A stretch of DNA of 64,000 bases from Argyresthia goedartella (Eukaryota; Arthropoda; Insecta; Lepidoptera; Argyresthiidae). The notes beneath the pieces were generated by a model, which worked only from the letters and a program-made list of their open reading frames with translations, ran no database searches and was not told the origin of the DNA. The stretch is from the NCBI GenBank assembly GCA_949825045.1, contig OX463809.1, forward strand, positions 5,359,501 through 5,423,500, given 5' to 3'. How positions within the stretch are numbered: the stretch's first letter is position 1; each line of letters starts with the position of its first letter. Shown here one piece after another: positions 1 through 10,200 of the stretch. The translations under genes were made by a program, and so were the position numbers.

Positions 1-1
1 A

Positions 2-202
2 CTCGCACCGGAAGCCGCTAGGCTGGAGGGATTGTCGAGTACTGATGATTTACAAGAGCTCCATGCAAATCTACCCAGTTGGCTTGCTCCCTCGCGTTTG
101 CCTGATTATGACATGGAGGTGGGATATTTTCTGTCGAGTACTGAATTGAACTTAGCTTGCTTCCTCATTCCTCAAGAATTGCAATTTTGGAACTTCAATT
201 AG
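2..202 (+). CDS. Possible terminal exon of an unidentified gene, cut by the window edge
   Basis: The plus-strand frame starting at base 2 is open up to a TAG at 200-202. Its first 38 codons look protein-like, with segments such as LEGLSSTDDLQELHANLPSW and LAPSRLPDYDME. After the GAG codon ending near 118 there is a possible splice donor (GTGGGA), and the frame then turns less protein-like, so the exon may end there. I do not recognise the protein. No EGF or laminin-G pattern is present, so it is not part of crumbs. It would lie on the opposite strand, inside or beyond the crumbs gene. An AATAAA sits at 526-531. It could equally be a chance open frame or an old repeat. Confidence 0.25.
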   Translation, partial: LAPEAARLEGLSSTDDLQELHANLPSWLAPSRLPDYDMEVGYFLSSTELNLACFLIPQELQFWNFN

Positions 203-681
203 ATAGAAACTGCGAAGGATTTGAGTTGAGTTTGACGAATAAAGAGTTTGATTAGAGACGCAGAGAAGTGTCCGGCAGACCAATGGACAGCCTGAAGTGT
301 GATAATAATCTTCAGTAATTTAAATCTATAAATTCTCTTTGTTTGTGCTTTTGTGTGTATTTAAGTGCTAAGATAAGAATGTGACTAGAATACCAAACCG
401 TGTAACTAAACTAGACCAAACTCAAACTTGAAGAAGTTTGTGTTCAGGTAGAAGTTGTTGTGAAAGGTGATAGCGCAATACATTATACACCCTATTTTAA
501 AAATACAGTATTGTGGCAATTCGAAAATAAATATAAAGCAGAGAAGCAAACTCAAAGCAATACATTAAACTGAACACGTTATTAGATGGTATAGCTTTGT
601 CTGTCTAGTAAGCTAACGATTTCCATTGAACTTATATTAGCTCAATAGATGGTGCATATACATGGTAAATAAAAGGACTGT
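203..681. other. Non-coding AT-rich DNA
   Basis: No convincing reading frame, repeat or RNA gene is visible apart from the AATAAA hexamer at 526-531. The stretch ends where the left arm of the fold-back element begins. Confidence 0.4.
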
Positions 682-1599
682 ATTGATAAATATTCCGAAA
701 TAATATTTTACTTGTATTTTTTTTCCATTCGCGTTTTTTACCACGATATTTATTTTTATCCGTTTTTTTTACTAGTAGTATAATTTTCTACACGTTTTAA
801 ATACTTCAGTTTCTTTTTGCCACATATACAGGGTGTCCGGTAGACCGATGCAAAGACTTAAACCGAAGTTAGTACAGACTATTTAGAACCATTTGAGCCA
901 ACCATACATATGGCGAAGTCTACCGTTAAATTTTTATTGTTGATTTAGTGTTTTTGAAGAAAAAATCCAGATTTTCACAGTTAAGTGATTATCATTGCAA
1001 ATCTTAACAATAATTGGATTATTTTACAATTTATTCTTGTAAATCACTTAATACGTTAAACTTACTTAATACTTAAACTTGGTTTTTACAGACCATTGAA
1101 GAGCACGGCAAATTTCCATCATCAATAAAATAAGTTTTTCGGACCTAATTTAACAAAAACAAGTGGAAGCTTTTTATGTGCAAATATTTATAAAAACATT
1201 CTTAGTTAATGATCGTCCATGTAAGGTATTACTGACGCAGATACCTCACAAATTCTTGAAGTTATGACCTACTAACCAGTTTGAGGGAGAAAAATAGACT
1301 TTTTAGACAGTCTTTTTAATTAATTAAATTTATGCTATTCGTATATATATTTCGTATATATTTATTGCACATAAAACAACATAAGATATAATAAACAGAA
1401 AGGACATCTAAAAGGCATGCTTATCTCTAAATAGAGATCTCTTCCAGCAAACCCAAGGTTGATAAGAATAATTTAATATACAGGATAGACCTATGTGCTC
1501 TGATAAGATACATACATATATTACTGAACTATTGAACTAACTGCTAGATACACTACATACACAAGTACATAATCATCATCATAAGTACATCAACATCAC

Positions 1600-2942
1600 A
1601 GTTGAAGGCGCTACTGAAGTCAAGCAGTGCTAGCACAGAAAGCTGTTTGTTATACATAGCGAACTGGATATCATCCGTGACCTTTAACAAAGCCGTTGCG
1701 GTGCTGTGACCTGACCTGAAGCCGGATTGGAAGCGGTTGATCAAATTATTTCTGGATAGATAGGAAGAGAACTGGGTATGGACAACGGATTCAAGAACTT
1801 TGGAAAGGAGCGGTAGGATGGAGATGGGACGAAACTCTTTGAAGGAGGAAGGATTGGATGTTTTAGGCAAAGGGATGACATGTGCCTTCTTCCATACTTT
1901 GGGAAAGGAACACTCTGATAAAGAATAGTTAATTAAATGAGTGATTGCAGGAAGCAGCTCGTCGAGCACGCTCCTGATCATTCGAGGACAAATTTTGTCA
2001 TCTCCAACAGCTTTAGAAGAAATTGCCAGCACTGCCTTCCTAACAGCATCGACTCCAACCGGGCTGAACTCGAAAGGAGTAGAATTAGCAGCAGGTCTTA
2101 ACCGAAGGCTACGCAGGGTGGCTTCCTTGACGATAAAGTCCATCACGACAGGGGGGGCAGAGAAGAATCTATTGAGACCGTTGAGATCGACATTACCGAC
2201 TGGCAGATCCCGGGACTTACCGACGCCAAGAGTACGTAGAAACTTCCACACCTGAGCAGGAGTGTAGTTCTCGATGCACTCGTATATGTGGCGGCGCTTA
2301 GCGTCACGACACATACGGTTGCATCGATTACGGAGAGATTTGAATGTGTGAAAGTTCTCGTTAGTTGGGTCTTTCTTGTAGCGGCATTTAGCTCGGTTCC
2401 TCTTGGTCATTAGGCGTTTGATAACGTCGTTAAGCCAAGGTGCGGGCAGGTGCTTCACCCTAACTCTCTTGATCGGAGCGTGTCTGTCAAACAACCCCAA
2501 GATAATTGTGTTGAAGTTGTTGACTTTGTCATCAACGGTCTCGCTAGAGATGACGGGGGACCAATCAATAGAGGAGGCATCAGCTTTAAGAGAGTCAAGA
2601 TCCGATTTTTTAAAGCTGCGAATATCTAAGAATTTAGCTCTACTCTTGGGAGACCTTATCTTGTATGATAGAAATATCAGATCATGGTAAGAGAAAGGGG
2701 TATTGATTTGACCGTGAGCAGCTACCTTGTCAGGATCGGATGTTATAATCAGATCAAGGAGGGAGGGTGTACAATGAGGTTGAAAGTGAGTAGCATCGAG
2801 GGGAAGAATATGCATATTCAAGGAGTCAACAATCAACTGGAGTTTATCAGAGCGGCAGTTATTTTTGAGAAGACAGGTGTTAAAATCACCAAGAATAAGA
2901 TTATCACTATACATATTCATGCTCGAAATGAGATTCTTGGTT
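1600..2942 (-). pseudogene. Jockey-type LINE ORF2 fragment: endonuclease end to RT motif A
   Basis: The minus-strand frame starts within the apurinic-like endonuclease (NLILGDFNTCLL; later TPSLLDLIITSD and SYHDLIFLSY). It runs through the linker (PAPWLNDVIKRLMTKRNRAK) into the reverse transcriptase fingers (VGDDKICPRMIRS, EFRPISILPLLSKVLE, QSGFRSGHSTATAL). It breaks off just after catalytic motif A (LALLDFSSAFN), where the reading turns into low-complexity DNA. Over 400 codons are free of stops, so the copy is fairly young. The endonuclease N-terminus, RT motifs B and C, and the 3' tail are all missing. It cannot replicate. Loss of both ends is unusual for a LINE insertion, which normally keeps its 3' end, so it probably arose by rearrangement or capture. 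Confidence 0.8.
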
Positions 2943-2944
2943 CC

Positions 2945-3130
2945 TCACAGAGACACGTGAGCCCGTCTTCGGACTTCTGTGGTTTTGAGCATAATTTCAT
3001 CTTTAATGGTGTCGAAAGCCATTCTTATTTTTGAAATCAACTGTTCTTTTGTGTTGATGGCTAGTTCTTTGGCTCTGCTCCACACAAAATAGTCAGGTCT
3101 GGTGAACGAGCAGGCCAAGTGATTTATTAG
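2945..3130 (-). pseudogene. Mariner-type transposase, C-terminal remnant
   Basis: The minus strand encodes a segment containing FTRPDYFVWSRAKELA, then TKEQLISKIRMAFDTIKDE and EVRRRAHV. This resembles the end of mariner-type DDE transposases, where the last acidic residue lies in a P-D-x-x-x-x-D-F/Y-F-x-W context and a helix ending in R-R-R follows. The N-terminal DNA-binding region and the first two catalytic acidic residues are absent, replaced by the LINE fragment. Its place beside the right inverted repeat fits a mariner-like origin for the whole unit. Confidence 0.55.
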
Positions 3131-4195
3131 AATCAATTGTAAAATAATCCAATTATTGTTTAGTTTCGCAATAATAATCACTTAACTGTGAAAATCTGGA
3201 ATTTTTCTTTAAAAACACAAAATCAACAATAAAAAATTAACGGTAAGACTTCGCCGCATGTATGTTTGGCTCAAATAGTTCAAAATAGTCTTTACTAGCT
3301 TCGGTTTAAGTCTTTGCATCGATCTAACCGGACACCCTGTATATCTTCCTATGCATTCATTTTCTCAATCCGTATTTTTCATAGACATATATTTAACCGA
3401 TATAATAATTATCCAGTTGCTTTAGATCCTCATGTGTTTTGTGCTTGATTTAAGTTACATCCACACACGTCCATTTTGCGTGACAAAGGGCCAGCCCATC
3501 GCCGAAGCTAAGGAGATATGAAGGTTTCTTCACGATGTTTCCCATCACCGTTAGAACGTCCACATAGTGTATCGGACAAAGATAATACAAAAGCGTGCGA
3601 TTTATTAAATAAATTAAGTAGGGTGGCTGGCGATTTGTCTCCGCGATGCTTAACTTATATTTTCTGTGTTCTTTTTTGTGTCATACATATCTCCTTAGCT
3701 GTGGCGATGGGCTAGCCCCCTGTCACGCAGAGTAGTAAAAACTGACTAAACGGGGGCGCGTATGTGCCTCTGCCACCAGGTATGGGATAAGGCGTGACGT
3801 GTATGGATGTAACTTAAATCAAGCATAAAGTGTATGAGGAAATAAACACCTGGAAAAATATTATATCGGTAAAACATATGACTATGAAAATACGGATTGA
3901 GAACATCAATGCATAGAAAAATATATGTCTGGCAAAAAGAAACATAAGAAATAAAAGCGTGTAGAAAAAAATATACAACTAGTAAAAAAACGTATAAAAA
4001 AAAAATACTTGGGAAAAACGAATGGGAAAAATACAAGGAAAATATTATTTCGGAAAATGTATCTATACACTCAAAAATTACCTTGCTTGACATACAGCGT
4101 GTGAAGAGCTGTGTACTCAGTAGTTACACGGACAGACAGACACAGGCGCCACTCACCACCAACCGGTTGCCTGGCACACCGGAAGCGCTACTCAC

Positions 4196-4299
4196 GTGAT
4201 CGCTGCACGAGACGGCGTGCAGGCAGGGCGCGCCGGCGCAGCGCTCCGGCCGCGGCTCCAGCGCCTTGCCCGCGGCGCCCGCCAGCTCGCAGTACGTGC
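4196..4299 (-). CDS. crb: crb exon: end of EGF8, start of EGF9
   Basis: The acceptor GTGTGTCTAG lies just upstream on the minus strand and the donor is GTGAGT after GATCAC. The exon is 104 nt, entered in phase 1 and left in phase 0. It finishes EGF8 ([11 protein letters not shown]) and begins EGF9 ([16 protein letters not shown]). It is the last crb exon I can find before the left edge; the next must lie beyond the fold-back cluster or outside the window. Confidence 0.8.
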
Positions 4300-7200
4300 C
4301 TAGACACACACACGCGTACAGACACATGCGAGACACAGGACACAGACCAACACAAGGACGGGACGCGTTGCGGACGGGGGAAACAACGAGGTAAGGTTGA
4401 GCGAGGGTTAGGCCTATGCACGTAGATGGAGCTACTGGAAAGATACTACACCTTTGGTAGAGATGGCGCTAAGTTTCTTTGGCTCTGAGCTGTGAGTGGC
4501 TGAGACTTCTCTGTCCGGGGGGTGGGTGGCTACGTGGTTCTCTACAGTTGCTAAGGCATTGAGCGGACTAAGCCTCACCCAGACTAATTAAGGTCACCGT
4601 GCACCGCACGCCTTTTTATGATGCGACTTTAATGTTACCTACAAAGCTGGATCTAGTGTAAAGAATGTCAAAATGAAGTAACCAGACCACATAAATTGTA
4701 CATGCACAGACCAAATGAAACAGTTAAAAAAACGCCATTGACAAACGAATTAAAATGAGACAACAAGACACAATACAAGCTGGGCGGCCAAAAATACAGT
4801 TTTGCGACTCTAGCCGGCCAAGAAACACATGAAATTAAATAAAATCCTTCTTGGTCAGCCTGTTAGTTCTAGGTCAGCCACACTAGACCTCGTGTAATGG
4901 GACTCCGATGTGACCGTGCAACCGCATATTATAGCTTGTCAAATTAGTATGTGGCACTCCCATGGTCTGCGGGCGACGGGGGACGAAAGATGCGGGGGCG
5001 GGAAAGAAGAGTGCGGGCGGTTACTGCTACGCGCCCCGCCGCCCGCGTTCTTCTTTCCCGCCCCCGCAGCGCCTGCATCTTTCGCCCCCGTCGCCCGCAG
5101 ACCATGCAAATGCTACGTACGAATTTGACAAGCTATATTCCAGTCGTTAGAGTAATTGTGTTCTGTGTTAGTCCACCGCCGCCGACACCGTAGGAAGCAA
5201 GAATAATTACGTGTCGAAAAAGTATGCGAATAGAACTGTCAGTGACTCTTATGATGTACTCACGTAAGGTTAATTTTATCTGAACTCTACTTTTTCACTC
5301 TGGTAATTATTCCTGCACTTCATCACTTTCGGGTATGGCCAGTCACTCGAGTGACGTGACGGGCGTGCAGTGGACAGGCAGGCCGTAGTAAATGTACACA
5401 GGGTGTAAAAGATAGGTGTAGTCATATTTTAAGGGGTAGTCATGGGCATCATTCTGAACAACTTTCACTATGAAACCGATTTGATTAGAGCAACTTTATT
5501 TTCACTTCTTACAAAACAGATGATCGCGCGGCCCAAACTGTATTGAGAAGTGAAAATTAAAAGTAGTCCCCATTTTCGAGATCGCAAACTCAGGTTTGGC
5601 ATGGCACACCCACGATACCAAACGATTCTAGAAAAAAAATACTTTTGTAGAAATTAATGTAAGCGGAATCACTTTTGGATCCTCTATATATATTTGTGTG
5701 CAATAAAGAAATCATGACAGGAGTTTTTCAGGCGTAGCTTTTGGGCGCCTCCAAGGAGCTCATATGGTACGTACCTCTGTAGCCCGGCGCGCACGTGCAG
5801 TTGAAGTGGTCGGCGCCGGGCGCGCACACGGCACCGTTGAGACACACGCCCGCCTCGCACGCGGTCTCCAGCGTCGAGCAGTTCGGCGCGGGGCCCGGCG
5901 CACCTGCGATGGATTATCCCTGCTTGTATTAAACTAGCAGTTTTGTGTAATTTAATGTACTGTAGCGCCTGCAAGACTCCATTTTGGTGATTTTGCCTCA
6001 TGCTGGCGCTACGGTACAATAACTGCAGTTCATACTATTTATTCGGAGTTTATTTAGAAAATAAGATTTCAATGACATTTGTGGAAAATAGACATGAACT
6101 TGAATCACATGACAAAGCGCAACTTATACATGTTGTTAAAATTTTGATAAAAGAGACTATGAGGCATGAAGGGAAGTTTATTTGATCATCATAATGTTAC
6201 TAATAACTTACAGCGATGACACATATTCATTACATAACGCACTTTGACAACGACAAGGACAACTGCGAATACCATATATTACCAACAGCGTATTATCAAA
6301 CAACCGTTTACAACTTCGGTTGTTACAAAATAACACAGCGGCTATTTGGAATACTTAAAAACAGTCGTTATTCACGACGATATAACGACGCTATGTTCGA
6401 TTTCTTTGTATATGAGGGGGATTGGTGCTCACGTGATCACGCTTGAAATAACGTGAGAATATAGAGTTAAGTTGCTGACGTCCACAAGTACTTGTTACCG
6501 TCACCAACCCTGACCTGATATGCTGACGAGAAACTTATCATACGCAAGAGACAACCACTGTATATATAATGATGAAGCTTTGATATTGGTGATGAATAAT
6601 TCCGGAAAGTTACCATAGTATCCGGGTTCACAGACGCACACGGCTTGCTTCGTCAACAGCACACCAGAGATGACCGTGGGCCCTGCTGCAAATATGAAAT
6701 AATGTAAACACACCAAAATAGTTAGATAAAGCCGACGGCGAAGAGTCGGTTAACTTAGAGAGCTAATTTCGGACCAATTTAGGAAGAAACAGCAGTAAAA
6801 ATAGAGTCAGTCAGAGCTACATTCTTAATAAAGTGTAGCTTTGGCTACAAGACTATGTTCAGAAGAACGTCGTCCTGGTGGCACGCAGCCCTTATAATAC
6901 AGATACGGATACTAGTCCAGGCTGATTGACTGATATATCAACGAACACCCTAAACCGCTGCTCCTAGAGCTCCCTAAATAGCGTAGAGTAGCACGAACAA
7001 GGCATTTGGCGAAATTCATCCCCTACCCTAAGGGGGGGAAATGGGGGATTCAAGTTTGTATGAAAATAAAAAACTACTTGACTTATAAAGCTAAAATTTT
7101 GTAGGGAGATAGTTTATAGGCATGAGACATCAACCAAGCAGTGATTTTCAAATGTCCCATCGCTAAGGGGGGGGATGGGGGAATGAACTTTGTATGGACA

Positions 7201-10200
7201 TAAAACCTGTGAACCTGTAAAGCTGTTTTAACTTGTCAGCGTCGATCGAAATTCGACCCCAAAAGATTTTCAAAACTCTTCAAACGTCCCGTGCGGAGGT
7301 TGTAGTTGAATGTCAGTTAGGTAAAGAGGAGACGTCTAAATGGCTATTGAGGGCTTTAGCGACAGGGCCGTTTTAAGCGGGGGGAGGAGGTGGTGCATGA
7401 GCTCACTCCCCCACAGGAGGGAGTGAATGAGGGAGAAGGAAGGTTTGCATGAACTGGCCATTTTTAGAGGAGTTTGCTATGGAGTCACTGACCCTGGTGG
7501 TGGCACCGCGAGTGCGGCGGACAGCTGAGCTCGCAGGCGACGGCGACGGCTGCGGCGGGCGGGGCGGGCGCGGCGGGCGCGGTGCACAGCGGCGGCACGT
7601 GCCCCTTGGCGCACACGCAGCGCCACGCCGCGCCTTCCTCCACGCACACGCCGCCCGCGCCGCACGGACCCGATGCGCACGCAGACACCTGCGGGACAAC
7701 ACGCGCAGATTAAATGCCGTCGCTAACTTATACGACCCCGCTCCCAATCGGAAAAAATATGCATTCAAATATGGATTTTAGGTTGTGTTCTGTAGATACT
7801 GGGTGCTTGGTAGATCGATGCAAAGCGTTGACCTCTTAAGCCACTCGGTCATGTCAACGTGACATTTACCCGTTATAAGTTTTGAATTTTATTAGCATGA
7901 AATTTGGTTGAAAATCGCTTTGCCTCATAACGGGGTTTGGGGCCCGTGCGGTTAAAACGAAGATAGAGCAGACAATTTAGAGCCATTTGGGCCAAACTTG
8001 TGCAAGCCAAAGTCTTACCGTTTCGTTTTCATTGATGTGTTATCGTGTTGAAGAAAAATCCCAGAATTTTACAGTTTATTCTTATTATTGCGATTTCGAA
8101 CTTTTTTTTTCAATTATTTCTAATAAGTGTAATATTTACGTAATCTAACAAAACTTCTAAGCATCTGTGACTTGATACTTGGTTTTTACAGACCTTTGAA
8201 GTGCTATAAAAATTCCTCAGCTTTTAAGAAAGGTTTGATATATTTTTTGAAGACATAGGAGGTTTTTGTTTGCAATCCTTTTTGAAAATATACTTGGCTA
8301 TTATATATAATGATGATACTTAATGGCACCTAATCTGAAATGCTTATTGTAGATGGCGCTGGTGTAGTTGGAGGCACCTTTTCTTATCTTATAATATGGC
8401 ATCCTAACTTCATTTGACGTTGATTTTACCAGTGCCAAGTGTATTTGAAAGATCACGTGACGTGTTTTTGAACCTAACCTCAGATGAAAGAAACTCTCAG
8501 TGCCACCAAGTGGGAGCAAAGGCGGAATAGCTGCCAATAGCAAACAGTTGTCAGAGTGCTTGCCCTAAACGTACCAATCGATAGTATTTCTTTAGAGCAC
8601 AACCTAAAACCCATATTGGAATGAACATTTTTTGCTTGGTGGGAGTGGTGCCGTTTAAGTCAGTGATGACCTTTATGCTCGTTATATGGCTTACGCATAC
8701 AGATACTCCAAAATATCTTGGCGCGCGGGCTAATGTGCATAGCTTATAGAGATGTCGCCGCCATTTTGTTTAAATAAGGCACTTAAACACCAGCTTATGC
8801 CGTTGTAAACGGCATAAGCTGGTGTTTAAGTGCCTTTATCGGAGATGCCGGAGTTTAATCAAATGCCTTTATCATCCGTCCACGCTCTAGATGGTACCAC
8901 ATAACGGCTCCGGCTAGGTCGAAAATGGTTCAATACTAGTCACCTTAGTCGGTTCAGTTTACACCAGAGCTCAGTTGAAGCAGTTGCTTGAAAACTGAAG
9001 TATTAAATCACCGTTCAACTTTTGGACTGGGTGCGTGTTTGTAGCGGGAGTGCAAGTACACAAGTTGCCGGCTCACCGTCTGGCAGCGGTCCCCGGTATA
9101 CCCGGCGCGGCAGGCGCACTGGAAGCCGCCGTACGTGTCGTAGCAGACGCCGTTGCCGCACACGCCGGGCTCCTCGCACTCGTTCACGTTGACGGAGCAG
9201 CGCGGCCCCGTGTAGCCTGCGGGGAAACATCGGGTTATTTTCTATTTATCTATCTTTCTTCTATTCTATACTTATGAAACCGGTCAAGTACGAGTCGAAC
9301 TCACGCACCAAGGGTTCCGTACCACCGTTCAATGTAAGGGTTGGTGTGGAGTGAATAGTTTGGATTTTACATAGCAAAATCTTTCACACTCCATGTACGT
9401 AACCAGGTGCATTTATAAGTTTGTATGTGGTATTGAAATAATTGTTGTATGGGATTAAATGTTTATTTTATTGTTTTTAAGTATTTCTTGTTATAGCGGC
9501 AACAGAAATAAATCATCTGTCTCTCATCTCACATTATGAACGGCGATTAGACTACTTCAGAATGGAAACATTAAACTTCCGAAGAAATTTACAGGACCTC
9601 CTATTCCTGCATAAGGTCTGTAACAATAACTTGGATGCCAGTAACATCTTGAGTCAGATTGGACTGACGGTGCCTTGCAACTATCCGCGCAAACCCATCC
9701 CTAACACTCTTCACACACCGCTATGCAGAACAAACATCTACAAGCACTCACCCATACCCAGAATGTGCGACAATTATAACATCACTAGTAGCCAAACCAA
9801 CATAGACATATTTCATGATCGCTTGCCTGAGTTTAGGAATAAAATAAAAATAAAAAATACTTGCATCCAAAATTGTTAAATTTTTATAAATTTTTAAAGA
9901 ATATTGTAAATTTTATTTATTTAATACCTAATCTTAAGTTAAATTATTTCCACTACCTTAGCTTAATTACTTAAAAATTAGAATTACTAGTTAGTACAAA
10001 AATGGTCAATGTTGTGCTCATCTATAATAGGCACTCATATAAGAACAAAACTTCAGATTTTTTTATTGTAATAATATGTATATGTGTGCTGTTGATGTGC
10101 CTAAATAAATAAATAAATAAATCTGTGAAAATGTACACTGTCCTACTATCACGGTTCATGAGATACAGCCTGGTGACAGACGGACGGACGGACAGCGGAG

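Larger units (their letters stand above)
829..3339 (-). mobile_element. Mariner-like element with long inverted repeats, carrying a LINE fragment
   Basis: Both ends read CAGGGTGTCCGGT and are flanked by TATA/TA, as expected for the TA target of the IS630-Tc1-mariner superfamily. The inverted repeats are long: 829-1052 matches the reverse complement of 3120-3339 over about 220 bp with scattered mismatches. Next to the right repeat lies the C-terminal end of a transposase (2945-3130). The middle (about 1600-2942) is an unrelated LINE fragment, so the element cannot encode a full transposase. A diverged relative of one end lies at 7797-8210. Confidence 0.65.
682..4068. mobile_element. Fold-back element, left arm split by a mariner-like insertion
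   Basis: The right arm (about 3681-4068), read in reverse complement, matches 682-826 and then continues without a break at 3342-3520. Shared blocks include ATTCCGAAATAATATTTT, TTTCTTTTTGCCA, TATGCATT, TGCTTGATTTAAGTTACATC and the inner GCGTGAC...CCCATCGCC. The original element was therefore a hairpin-forming repeat of roughly 0.86 kb with arms of about 320 bp and an unpaired centre near 3521-3680. The right arm also has about 60 bp, around 3735-3795, that the left arm lacks. No transposase of its own is visible, so it is non-autonomous. The insertion point is a TA: the right arm preserves the uninterrupted site. Confidence 0.7.

Noticed and set aside
3746..4093. 115-codon minus-strand frame rich in Phe and Tyr
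   Set aside because: It lies wholly within the right arm of the fold-back element and mirrors AT-rich repeat DNA.
7449..7781. 110-codon plus-strand frame across a crb exon
   Set aside because: It is the reverse shadow of a GC-rich EGF exon, and its Arg/Ala/Gly-rich composition reflects GC codons on the wrong strand.
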